DNA from: JBBATK01 sp039810585
GTDB taxonomy: Bacteria > Bacteroidota > Ignavibacteria > Kapaibacteriales > NICIL-2
Direction of reading: 5' to 3'
NCBI GenBank assembly: GCA_039810585.1
Contig: JBDHXF010000008.1
Location: forward strand, 16,227 to 80,226
Length of the DNA: 64,000 bases
The notes under the pieces were generated by a model. The model was not told the origin of the DNA. It worked only from the letters and a program-made list of their open reading frames with translations, and made no database searches. Shown in pieces: positions 44,927 to 52,916 of this stretch. Numbering within the stretch: the stretch's first letter is position 1; the number at the start of each line of letters is the position of its first letter. The translations under genes and the position numbers were made by a program.

Positions 44927-45440
44927 GGCACCATACGGTGGGTACTGCAGCATGGCAGGGTGTGTCGGACGGAAAGGGGACCGCTCGCTGTTTCTCGCGA
45001 TCACCACACTGTGCATTTCTTTCTTCATTGTTTCCTGTTCCACCTCATCACTCAGTTCCATGAAAACCATTGTCCACTCAGATCAAGCGCCCGCTCCAAT
45101 CGGACCCTACTCGCAAGGCGTGAAAGTTCAAGGTAGTCTGTTCTATTTCTCCGGTCAAATTCCTCTCGATGCCACAGGAGCAATGATCGAGGGCGGAATT
45201 GCTGAACAAACGCACCAGGTGTGCAAAAACATTCAAGCGCTGCTGCACTCGCAAGGATTGACCTTCGACAACGTTGTGAAGACTACCGTGTTTCTCAAAG
45301 ACATGGGCGAGTTTGGCGCCATGAATGAAGTCTATGCCCAATACTTTGGAACATCCAAACCAGCGCGCTCAACCGTAGAGGTGGCACGACTACCAAAAGA
45401 TGTGCGTGTTGAAATTGAAGTGATTGCCGTTGCCCCATGA
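44910..45440 (+). CDS. RidA (YjgF/UK114) family protein with a probable lipoprotein signal
   Basis: RidA enzymes deaminate reactive enamines/imines from PLP enzymes, normally in the cytosol and about 126 residues long. Here residues 51-176 are a canonical RidA domain (QAPAPIGPYSQGVKV, NIQALLHSQG, KPARSTVEVARLPKDV with the active-site Arg). Upstream, ATG 44910 has a strong GGAGGA eight bases away and gives a 50-residue extension: basic RKGDR, hydrophobic LFLAITTLCISFF and the lipobox Ile-Val-Ser-Cys43. The internal Met51 (45060) lacks a ribosome-binding site. So the product is probably exported and lipidated. Overlaps ftsB by 17 bases and DUF5683 by 4 (ATGA). The family is certain; location is inferred. 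Confidence 0.93.
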   Translation: MIPHTKAPYGGYCSMAGCVGRKGDRSLFLAITTLCISFFIVSCSTSSLSSMKTIVHSDQAPAPIGPYSQGVKVQGSLFYFSGQIPLDATGAMIEGGIAEQTHQVCKNIQALLHSQGLTFDNVVKTTVFLKDMGEFGAMNEVYAQYFGTSKPARSTVEVARLPKDVRVEIEVIAVAP

Positions 45441-46099
45441 CATTACAAAAGTTTTTCAGGAGTCTTCTTATTCTTGGCACCTTCGGTGCAGCTACGTCGT
45501 TGACCATGGCGCAGCATAGCTTGAGCAGTGCTGCGGATAGCAATGTTGAGGCTATACGCCTACCTGCCAGTGAGTCAGCTATGGTGATGCAGACAGCGGC
45601 CACGTCCTTGGTGCTGCGCGAAACTGACGACAGTACGGCTAGTCCTAAGCCCACGCCAACTACCTCGGCAACTACTCAGCAAGCTTCGGCCAAAATGACC
45701 AAGTCACCGGGTGCAGCAATCATCCGCAGCTTGGTTTGTCCGGGTTGGGGACAACTCTACGACGAGAATTACATGCGCTCTGCACTATTCTTTGGCGCAA
45801 CGGCTGCGGTTAGCGGCATCCTGCTTTGGAACAATGCCAAATACCTCAACGCAGATCTCACCTACAGCTCGAGTGGAATTTCAGACATCCAAAAACAGCA
45901 GGCCTATAGTGAACGGGAATTCTATCGAGACCAACGCGATGTGAGTGGCTTGTGGTTGCTTGGCATCTACACCTTATCGGCTATCGACGCCTATGTTGGA
46001 GCACACTTGTATGACTTTGATGTAAGCGATTCCGGTCTTAGTCTGCTTCCCACCGTAGGTCCCACCGGTCCGAGTTTGTGCGCGAGTATTCGTTTCTAA
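45437..46099 (+). CDS. DUF5683-type exported/membrane protein
   Basis: 220 residues. Signal peptide at 1-29 (MTLQKFFRSLLILGTFGAAT, cleavage after MAQ). The core matches DUF5683: SPGAAIIRSLVCPGWGQLYDE (split as SPGAAIIRSLV and CPGWGQLYDENY), then two TM-like segments (SALFFGATAAVSGILLW; WLLGIYTLSAIDAYVGAHL). This small family is common in Bacteroidota/Chlorobiota; function unknown. Starts in the ATGA overlap with the RidA homologue, so the three genes ftsB-like/ridA-like/DUF5683 form one coupled unit. Confidence 0.86.
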   Translation: MTLQKFFRSLLILGTFGAATSLTMAQHSLSSAADSNVEAIRLPASESAMVMQTAATSLVLRETDDSTASPKPTPTTSATTQQASAKMTKSPGAAIIRSLVCPGWGQLYDENYMRSALFFGATAAVSGILLWNNAKYLNADLTYSSSGISDIQKQQAYSEREFYRDQRDVSGLWLLGIYTLSAIDAYVGAHLYDFDVSDSGLSLLPTVGPTGPSLCASIRF

Positions 46100-46134
46100 A
46101 CACGCTATAACACCGCTGTACGCAGGGTGGATGA

Positions 46135-47439
46135 TCAGCGCAAGGTCATCCGTATTCTCACACTTCGATTAGCCGCTCTTCCTTGTTCATCCTCATTGTT
46201 GAAGCGGGCATCCTGACTTCCGTGGTTGTGCACCGCCGTGAAGGACAAACACTGATTCGCCATCGATTTGTACAACGCTGAGCGAACTGCTGCCGCGCGG
46301 CGAGCAGAGAGTGATGCGTTGTGCGCTTCTGTTCCGGAGTTATCCGTCCACGAATCGAGCGTGACCTTCCAACATCGATCTTCGAGAGCGACTGCAAGAC
46401 CTGACAAGGCGTCGCGCAACTCTGTGATGTTTACCACAGCAGAATCCACACCGAAGTGCAAATCGAATGACAAGCTGTCGGCTATTGTTTTCTTTCCCGG
46501 GTGTTTGCCTGGTTCAACTTGCGAAGGACCCATTTGCATGGCAGCGGGAACATGCACTTGATAAATACCGGGAGTGCCGAGACTGTCGGCAGAGACAATC
46601 ATCGCAATAGTTCCATCGGCGCTCAAGCTGAAACAATGGTCCAAATATGGGGTGTTGATTTGAGGACCTAAATTTTGCGGTGTTGACCAATTAGTCCACG
46701 TACTGTCTAATCGACGACTCACGAACAAATCCAGACTGCCGTATCCCTTGTGTCCATCGGAACTAAAGTACAAGGTTCGACCATCAAAGCCCAGGCAGGG
46801 GCTTCCTTCTGTTCTCACGGTGTTAATCGAGGGACCCAAGTTGCGCGGTTCCGAGAAGTTGAGAGAAATTCCATCGCGAAAACTGACATAGAGGTCAAGA
46901 CTTCCCTGCGAGTGTTTGTTCTGCAAGGCCAAGAACAGTGTGCGTTCGTCGTAAGCCAGATAGGCGTAGAAGTAGGGTGAGTCGTTGCGATAATTTTCAA
47001 TGTGAATGACTTCGGGTTCAGACCAACCTTGGGAGGTGTGGTGGCTGAGCGCAAACACCTGCTTTGCGATGCCGTCGTTAACGACAGTCGTTTGCAGAAG
47101 TGCAGTGTTGGAGAGGGGACAAATGGAACAGAGCACGTTGCTCTCGCTTGTGTTCAGCGGTGGGTCCAGACGAACGGCGTCTTGCCAGCGACCGTTAGGA
47201 GCTCGACGACATTCCCATATATCGTCCGGATCGCGAATCGACCCGGTGTTCTCGGGATAGAACTTGCGCGAGAAATACAAGGTCTGCATATCGTACGATA
47301 ACACCGGATTCACCACCGCAGGATAGGAATTGACGGCAGTACCGAGGCGAATCTTCTGTGATACGCTATCGAGATCACCGGCGCGAAGCGCGCACGTAAG
47401 AAGAAGGGCACTGAGAAAGCAGTGAAGAACGGAGTTCAT
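46135..47439 (-). CDS. OmpA-family protein with PD40 beta-propeller
   Basis: 434 residues. Signal peptide 1-20 (MNSVLHCFLSALLLTCALRA). PD40/WD40-like blades run through about 35-300 (YDMQTLYFSRKFY, YDERTLFLALQNKH, FDGRTLYFSSDGHKGYGSLD). C-terminal OmpA-like peptidoglycan-binding domain at about 320-434 (LDSWTDNSGTEAHNASLSAR, then NRSVRIRM). This Bacteroidota architecture links the outer membrane or surface structures to peptidoglycan; related proteins include PorE of the type IX secretion system, but the TPR repeats usual for that group are not visible here. It follows mfd by 26 bases on the same strand. Confidence 0.88.
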   Translation of the reverse strand: MNSVLHCFLSALLLTCALRAGDLDSVSQKIRLGTAVNSYPAVVNPVLSYDMQTLYFSRKFYPENTGSIRDPDDIWECRRAPNGRWQDAVRLDPPLNTSESNVLCSICPLSNTALLQTTVVNDGIAKQVFALSHHTSQGWSEPEVIHIENYRNDSPYFYAYLAYDERTLFLALQNKHSQGSLDLYVSFRDGISLNFSEPRNLGPSINTVRTEGSPCLGFDGRTLYFSSDGHKGYGSLDLFVSRRLDSTWTNWSTPQNLGPQINTPYLDHCFSLSADGTIAMIVSADSLGTPGIYQVHVPAAMQMGPSQVEPGKHPGKKTIADSLSFDLHFGVDSAVVNITELRDALSGLAVALEDRCWKVTLDSWTDNSGTEAHNASLSARRAAAVRSALYKSMANQCLSFTAVHNHGSQDARFNNEDEQGRAANRSVRIRMTLR

Positions 47440-47465
47440 GAAGGAGAAGACGTCTGTGGTGAGAT

Positions 47466-50400
47466 CTAGGTGTGAGTTGAGCTGTTGTCTGAATCCGTCC
47501 GATGCTTACTTGCGGTCGCGTTCATAGCCGCACGCTGTGCTTTCTGTCGCTCTTGTTGTGCCTGGTCGATGGCTTGGAGCACTTCCAATCCCAAGGATCG
47601 AATAAGCGGCAAGGCATCATCGCGGCGCTCGATCGGGATTTCGATCACGGTTCTTTTGTTCTTTTGAACAAAGCGCGAGCCTTCATGCAGCGACACATGG
47701 GCAACGATGCGCGGAAATACCGACTCAAAATACTGCTCCGGTGCGTTGAGAGGTAACTCGATGCTGACAAGGTTGCGACTAATCATGATTCGATCGAAGC
47801 CGGCCGGTAGTGCGCTCAGGCGTACGCGCACAACGTACAGCAAGTTCTCTGCCTCCGGAGGAAGGGCGCCGTATCGGTCGCGCAGCTCGCCGTGGATGTC
47901 CTCCAACACCTTTTCCGTACGGGCATTGAAGAGTCGTTTATAAAACTCGAACCGTTCTGTGTCGCGTTTCACGTAAGCTTCGGGCAGCAGAGCATCGGCG
48001 TCGAGTTCAACGGAGACGTCGTCGTTCGTGAAATTGAGCAGATCCGCTTCGTCAAACATGTCCGCGAACTCTTCATGGCGCAACTCGCGCACCGCTTCGT
48101 CGAGGATTCGTTGATAGGTTTCGAGTCCAAGCTCAGCGATGAAGCCGCTCTGCTCGCCACCGAGCAGATTCCCGGCTCCGCGAATCTCAAGATCGCGCAT
48201 AGCCAAGTGGAAGCCGCTTCCAAGATCGGTGTGTTCCTCGATGGCTTGCAAACGCCGGATGGAGTTGCGTTGCAGAGTCTTAATTGGCGGTACCACCAAA
48301 TAGCAGTAGGCTTGTTTGTTGGAACGTCCCACCCGACCCCTCAACTGATACAACTCGGCCAATCCAAATCGATCGGCGCGGTTGATGATGATGGTGTTGA
48401 CGTTGGGAATGTCCAAGCCGCTTTCAACAATCTTGGTCGTGAGCAGCACATCGAATTTGCGTTCGAGGAAGCGCTCCATCACGGTTTCCAGTTTGCCGTT
48501 GTCCATTTGTCCGTGTGCGATACCAAACTTGATGCCCGGCATCAGTTCGGTGAGGCGCATGGCCAGTTCATCCAAATCCTGGATGGTATCGTTCACAAAG
48601 TAGAGCTGTCCTCCACGATCCAATTCGCGGGAAATGGCTTCGCGCAAGGCGTGATCGTTCCACTCGGTAATGCTTGTTTCCACCGGCAATCGGTTGCGCG
48701 GCGGCGTCTCGATGATGCTCAAATCTCGGGCACCCATGAGCGAGAAGTTCAATGTTCTCGGAATCGGTGTGGCAGTGAGCGTGAGAGTGTCGACGTTGGC
48801 GCGCAGACTGCGAAGCTTTTCCTTCGCGGCAACGCCAAAGCGTTGTTCCTCGTCGATGACAAGTAAGCCCAGATTGCGGAAGACGATATCCTTACTCAAA
48901 ATGCGGTGCGTGCCGATAAGCACGTCAATGGCACCCTCTTCCATTTTGGCAGCGATAGCCTTTTGTTCATCGGAGCTCCGGAAGCGCGATATAACGTCAA
49001 CGCGAACCGGATAGCGACGGAGGCGTTCTGAAAAGGTGAGGTAATGTTGTTGCGCCAAAATGGTGGTAGGAACCAACACCGCCACTTGCTTTCCGGCTTG
49101 TGCTGCTTTGAACGCGGCACGTATGGCGATCTCGGTTTTTCCGAATCCAACGTCACCACAAACCAATCGGTCCATCGGCATGGATGTCTCCATATCGGCC
49201 TTTACTTCCGCGGTGGCTTTGGCCTGATCAGGAGTATCCTCATACATGAACGATGCTTCGAACTCTTTTTGCCACACCGTGTCGGAAGGGAATGCAAAAC
49301 CGCGAAGAGCCTTGCGCTGCGCGTAGAGTTTGATCAAATCGCGGGCGATATCCTTGATCTTCTTCTTCGTGCGTGCCTTCTTGCGTTCCCATTCGCCGGT
49401 GCCAAGCTTGCTCAGTTTCGGTGCCGTACCTTCAGCCGCCGAGTAGCGTTGAAGTTTGTTGATGTAGTTGAGGTGAACGTAGAGAACATCGCCCTCGGCA
49501 AATAGGAGTCTGACACTCTCTTGTTTATTGCCGCCTATGGTGATGGTTTCCAGACCGTCGAACTGACCGACACCTTTGTCGATATGAATAATCAAATCGC
49601 CCTTGCGCAATTGCTGCAACTCGCGCAGAGTGAGACCAGCTGTATTCGAGTATTTGCGAGCGTCGTGGAAACGCTGACGATTAAATATTTGGTGCTCGGT
49701 AAATACCACGCGTGATTCGTCCGGCCATTCAAAACCGGCGTGTGGCGTGCTGTGCTCCCAGTGGATAGCATCGATGCGCAGCAGCTCGGCTTCCGGATGA
49801 TCGTTCTCCATACGCTCAGCCACGTTCTCGGTGAGTTCGCGCATACGACGTGTGTGTATACTTCCTTCTGCGCAGATGAAGATATCGGATTTGAGTTGTT
49901 GCAGACGAGTCAATTCTAGGTACAACGATTCTACCGACGAATCCACAACTTTCTGTTCCGTACTCTTTGTCTCCAAGTCCACCGACCCAAGGGGATTAAT
50001 ACGCAGGCAGCGTTGCTGCTGCAGTTGCTCAAAGAGTTCGTGGCGCTCGAGTTTCTCAAACTGAGCGGCAAGTGTTTCGGGTTGGTCAAGGATGATGATG
50101 GTGTCGTTGTCGATGTAATCCATCAGCGTACACGAGAACTCATCATGCTCGTCAGAAATGAAGCGAGCTAGGAACTCCACCGATTGGTGCTCGCGAATGG
50201 AGCGCTGAGAAAGGGGATCGAACTCACGAATGGAATCCACCAGGTCTCCCCAGAACTCGATGCGTAGGGGAGTGGACCATCCTACCGGGAACACGTCCAC
50301 AATACCGCCGCGGATAGCGATTTCTCCCGGTTTGGAAACGTAGTCTTGTCGCTCGAAGCCATTCAACTGTAGGTGCTGACAGAACTGTTCAAACGAGAGT

Positions 50401-50852
50401 GAATCGTCTCTCTTCACATGAAAGATATTCTCCACCACCGCGGTGGGTTTTGGAAGAGCTACAAGGAAGGACGCGGGATCGGCAACAACAATGGAGTGTT
50501 CATATTGCTCGATGGTCGAGACGACGTCTACAATGCGAGTCATGTCGTCGGCATGATGATCCAGAGACGAGCGTCTGGGGGCACCCTCGCTAAACATCGC
50601 AACGCCGGAGTGAGAAGCCATGAGAGCGATGTCGTGGTACCACGCCGATAGGTCTTCATTCGAGCAGACAACAACCAGTCGCTTATCTGTGCAGCGTTGT
50701 ACACTGTTGGCGGTGAGAGCCTTTAACGAACCACGTAAGGATTTTGTGGACAGCGTTCCCCCGGCCTCTAGCAAGAGCTGAAGCTTTTTGAAATAGGATG
50801 TGCGCTCAAAGGACTGAACGAGACTCTTAAGCGAAGAGTGTTCTGCAGCCAT
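47466..50852 (-). CDS. mfd: Transcription-repair coupling factor
   Basis: Removes RNA polymerase stalled at DNA lesions and recruits UvrA. 1128 residues from ATG 50852; a GTG at 50918 would add 22 residues but has no better start context. N-terminal UvrB-like domains, an RNA-polymerase-interaction (CarD-like) domain (LRKGDLIIHIDKGVGQFDG, about 460-480), superfamily 2 helicase with CGDVGFGKTEIAIRAAFKA, the DEEQRFGV motif and translocation motif RGRVGRSNKQAYCYL, and the C-terminal TRCF domain. The final 35 residues are basic and variable. The divergent Rrf2 gene starts 281 bases upstream. Confidence 0.97.
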   Translation of the reverse strand: MAAEHSSLKSLVQSFERTSYFKKLQLLLEAGGTLSTKSLRGSLKALTANSVQRCTDKRLVVVCSNEDLSAWYHDIALMASHSGVAMFSEGAPRRSSLDHHADDMTRIVDVVSTIEQYEHSIVVADPASFLVALPKPTAVVENIFHVKRDDSLSFEQFCQHLQLNGFERQDYVSKPGEIAIRGGIVDVFPVGWSTPLRIEFWGDLVDSIREFDPLSQRSIREHQSVEFLARFISDEHDEFSCTLMDYIDNDTIIILDQPETLAAQFEKLERHELFEQLQQQRCLRINPLGSVDLETKSTEQKVVDSSVESLYLELTRLQQLKSDIFICAEGSIHTRRMRELTENVAERMENDHPEAELLRIDAIHWEHSTPHAGFEWPDESRVVFTEHQIFNRQRFHDARKYSNTAGLTLRELQQLRKGDLIIHIDKGVGQFDGLETITIGGNKQESVRLLFAEGDVLYVHLNYINKLQRYSAAEGTAPKLSKLGTGEWERKKARTKKKIKDIARDLIKLYAQRKALRGFAFPSDTVWQKEFEASFMYEDTPDQAKATAEVKADMETSMPMDRLVCGDVGFGKTEIAIRAAFKAAQAGKQVAVLVPTTILAQQHYLTFSERLRRYPVRVDVISRFRSSDEQKAIAAKMEEGAIDVLIGTHRILSKDIVFRNLGLLVIDEEQRFGVAAKEKLRSLRANVDTLTLTATPIPRTLNFSLMGARDLSIIETPPRNRLPVETSITEWNDHALREAISRELDRGGQLYFVNDTIQDLDELAMRLTELMPGIKFGIAHGQMDNGKLETVMERFLERKFDVLLTTKIVESGLDIPNVNTIIINRADRFGLAELYQLRGRVGRSNKQAYCYLVVPPIKTLQRNSIRRLQAIEEHTDLGSGFHLAMRDLEIRGAGNLLGGEQSGFIAELGLETYQRILDEAVRELRHEEFADMFDEADLLNFTNDDVSVELDADALLPEAYVKRDTERFEFYKRLFNARTEKVLEDIHGELRDRYGALPPEAENLLYVVRVRLSALPAGFDRIMISRNLVSIELPLNAPEQYFESVFPRIVAHVSLHEGSRFVQKNKRTVIEIPIERRDDALPLIRSLGLEVLQAIDQAQQERQKAQRAAMNATASKHRTDSDNSSTHT

Positions 50853-51002
50853 GCCGACCGATGTGGTTCCGTAAATCGTTGATTCAGACAACAAAACTAC
50901 GGATTTGACTCGCCTCACGACCTATCGTTGAGCTCAGGTATGTTGATCATTCTCAAAAACATGAAATTGGCGAGTAAGACGTCCCTTCTGAGGCAATTAG
51001 GA

Positions 51003-51085
51003 ATTTCAGATTTTTTACACTTTTTTCTTGACATAGAGGAGCATTACCATTAAATTGCAGACAAACAACTCTTAAAATCTGAAAT
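51003..51085 (+). promoter_or_regulatory. Rrf2 promoter flanked by 12-bp inverted repeats
   Basis: TTGACA at 51028-51033 and TAAATT at 51051-51056 are separated by 17 bases, giving a plausible sigma-70 promoter for the Rrf2 gene. ATTTCAGATTTT (51003-51014) and its exact reverse complement AAAATCTGAAAT (51074-51085) flank it, one upstream of -35 and one just past the predicted start. The arrangement suits a repressor looping or binding two half-sites, likely the Rrf2 protein itself (autoregulation). Pattern seen directly; binding inferred. Confidence 0.55.
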
Positions 51086-51133
51086 AAGGTGTTTTGTCTG
51101 TGGTAGGGGCGGCAAACACGAGGAGGTGCACCC

Positions 51134-51589
51134 ATGATTTCGAAAACCTGCATATACGGCATACAAGCGATGATTCACATCGCCTCGCAAAAGCCAGGAC
51201 AATGGGTTTCGATTCAGTCCATTGCGAATAGTTTGAACATTTCTTTTCACTTCTTGACGAAGGTGTTGCAGCAGTTAACTGCAGCCGGACTCATGAATTC
51301 GCAACGTGGGGTGCATGGAGGGGTGATGCTTGCCAAGAGCGCTGAGGATATTTCACTGTTGGAGATCATCAGTATTATTGACGGAACCGATATTTTTGAA
51401 CAGTGTATGCTTGGTCTTCCGGGCTGCGGAACGGCTGAAGCATGTCCGGTTCACGAAAGTTGGACGGCACTCCGAACAGAAATTGCCAGAGTGTTCATGG
51501 GCACGACCTTGGAACGATTGGCAAAAGATGCTACGACATTAAACTTACGACTGGCACATCCGGAATACCTCCGGCGAATGGCCTTATAG
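51134..51589 (+). CDS. Rrf2-family transcriptional regulator, probable Fe-S binding
   Basis: 151 residues. Winged helix-turn-helix at about 1-60 (SIQSIANSLNISFHFLTKVLQQL, split as SIQSIANSLNI and SFHFLTKVLQQL, then SQRGVHGGVML). Three cysteines, Cys91-x6-Cys98-x5-Cys104, correspond to the cluster ligands of IscR/NsrR, so an iron-sulfur cluster sensing redox, iron or nitric oxide is likely. ATG 51134 follows GAGGAGGTG (strong ribosome-binding site). The cytochrome c gene follows after 30 bases, so it is a probable target in the same operon. Which subtype (IscR, NsrR, CymR-like) cannot be fixed. Confidence 0.93.
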   Translation: MISKTCIYGIQAMIHIASQKPGQWVSIQSIANSLNISFHFLTKVLQQLTAAGLMNSQRGVHGGVMLAKSAEDISLLEIISIIDGTDIFEQCMLGLPGCGTAEACPVHESWTALRTEIARVFMGTTLERLAKDATTLNLRLAHPEYLRRMAL

Positions 51590-51619
51590 TTCATGTTTCA
51601 CACTTTATAGGATTACCTA

Positions 51620-52066
51620 ATGATGCGTTTATCTCTAAGCTTTCTCGTGGCCGCAGTGGTACTGTCGCTCAGTACACAAGCACAAGACAAAGCGAAGGGT
51701 CAGAAGTTGTACACAGAGTATTGCAAGACTTGTCACCAAGACGGTGGCAAGGGGTTAAGCACAGTGTATCCGCCACTGGCAGGATCGGATTTTCTCAAGG
51801 CTAAACCCAAAGGCGAAATCATCAAGTATGTTACTGGTGGTTTGAAAGGCGAGATTACCGTAAACGGTAAGAAGTTTAATGGAGTCATGAATCCATTGCC
51901 TGTGAAGTACACAGACAAAGATGTGGCCGACATTCTCAGCTATGTTTATGGTAACTGGGGCAACCCGGGAACAGTGATTTCAGCTGCCGACGTGAAGAAA
52001 TTCCGTGCTAAAGCGGCGCCCGCAGCAAGTGCTAAACCTGCAGCAAAACCGGCAAAGAAGAAATAA
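51620..52066 (+). CDS. Class I c-type cytochrome (monohaem)
   Basis: Periplasmic electron carrier, 148 residues. Signal peptide 1-22 (MMRLSLSFLVAAVVLSLSTQ, cleavage after AQ). Haem-binding Cys35-Lys-Thr-Cys38-His39, with Met90 (NGVMNPL) the probable sixth ligand and ADILSYVYGNWG as the C-terminal helix. A basic Ala/Lys/Pro tail (residues 127-148) follows the haem domain and may mediate membrane or partner contact. Co-transcribed with the Rrf2 regulator. The electron partner is unknown; Fe-S-sensor control would fit a respiratory or stress-related role, which is inference. Confidence 0.94.
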   Translation: MMRLSLSFLVAAVVLSLSTQAQDKAKGQKLYTEYCKTCHQDGGKGLSTVYPPLAGSDFLKAKPKGEIIKYVTGGLKGEITVNGKKFNGVMNPLPVKYTDKDVADILSYVYGNWGNPGTVISAADVKKFRAKAAPAASAKPAAKPAKKK

Positions 52067-52096
52067 GCAGAATGGATTGCTGTTTCGTTACTCTAC

Positions 52097-52137
52097 ACTG
52101 ACCGTTCGCGTTCTTCGCGTCGGTCAGTTTGTATTTT
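52097..52137 (+). terminator. Terminator after the cytochrome c gene
   Basis: Stem ACTGACCG / CGGTCAGT (52097-52104 and 52121-52128) with an inner CGCG-ttctt-CGCG helix and a TTGTATTTT tract after it, just before the uspA promoter region. Confidence 0.82.
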
Positions 52138-52165
52138 CGCCTCTCTCATCACTCACGGAGGAATT

Positions 52166-52624
52166 ATGATTCAGTATGAACATCTGTTGGTGCCCATCGA
52201 TTTTTCAGATTGCGCCCAGAAGGTGCTGGAATATGCGAAAGATTTTGCGTCACGTTACGGATCCACCCTCCACGTTCTCTATGTGGTGGAGCCGGTTGAC
52301 ACTTTTGCCACTGTCAACGGTGTAGAGCAATCGGTGTACTTTGACATGTTGCGTGATGTCCGAGAAAACGCTACGCAGAAACTGCAGAAGTTGGTGGACG
52401 AGGTGAAAGCACAGGGCTTAAAGGTGGAAGGCGTTGTGCGAGAGGGAAGACCGAGCGACGTTATTGTTGACTACGCCGAATCGAGCGCAATCTCGATGAT
52501 CTGTATTTCAACGCACGGCCGTAGCGGATTGAATCACTTGTTACTCGGCAGCACAACGGAACGCGTGTTGCGCAAAGCACAATGTCCCGTGTTCGTAGTA
52601 CGCTGCACAGCAGCGCAAGAATAG
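52166..52624 (+). CDS. Universal stress protein A family protein
   Basis: 152 residues of the single-domain UspA alpha/beta fold: HLLVPIDFSDCAQKVLEYA at the N-terminus and STHGRSGLNHLLLGSTTERV near the C-terminus. The ATP-binding G-x2-G-x9-G-S motif is present except that the first Gly is Ser, so nucleotide binding may be retained or altered. Strong ribosome-binding site GGAGGAA before ATG. Single gene between two terminators (52097 and 52665). Stress or energy-limitation role known for the family only. Confidence 0.94.
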   Translation: MIQYEHLLVPIDFSDCAQKVLEYAKDFASRYGSTLHVLYVVEPVDTFATVNGVEQSVYFDMLRDVRENATQKLQKLVDEVKAQGLKVEGVVREGRPSDVIVDYAESSAISMICISTHGRSGLNHLLLGSTTERVLRKAQCPVFVVRCTAAQE

Positions 52625-52664
52625 AAAATCAGGTCCTGAGGGAAGTAGTGGCTGTTCTGTCTAT

Positions 52665-52694
52665 GCTCATCGACCTTTCGATGAGCTTTTCTTT
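52665..52694 (+). terminator. Rho-independent terminator after uspA
   Basis: Stem GCTCATCG / CGATGAGC with a six-base loop, followed by TTTTCTTT. It lies 40 bases past the uspA stop and just before the end of the convergent small membrane-protein gene. Confidence 0.85.
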
Positions 52695-52707
52695 GAAGGT
52701 TAAGAAT

Positions 52708-52872
52708 CTACAGCTTGGTCAAACGTTTGGAGGCAATTTTAAACGACAGGTATGCTAGCACGAAGAAAAGTGCGATAGCCAGGAAGACGCTCGTTTCTTG
52801 TCCGATCACCACAAGACTGATGGTGACAAAAAACACGGCTATCGAAACTACAATGAGGTAAATCCAGGTCAT
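52708..52872 (-). CDS. Small two-TM membrane protein
   Basis: 54 residues from ATG 52872, which has AGGGG about seven bases upstream; the longer frame from 52917 adds 15 polar residues without support. Two hydrophobic helices (MTWIYLIVVSIAVFFVTISL; FLAIALFFVLAYLSFKIA) and a basic C-terminus. No family recognised. It follows hflX by 44 bases on the same strand and may share its transcript. Confidence 0.62.
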   Translation of the reverse strand: MTWIYLIVVSIAVFFVTISLVVIGQETSVFLAIALFFVLAYLSFKIASKRLTKL

Positions 52873-52916
52873 GGGGTCCCCTACAAAATTTCTGGATGTC
52901 GTTAAATCAGAAGGCA

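Noticed and set aside
47892..48866. Long open frame (324 codons) antisense to mfd
   Set aside because: Fully inside mfd, whose motifs are intact; no start context and composition typical of the complementary strand of a coding region.
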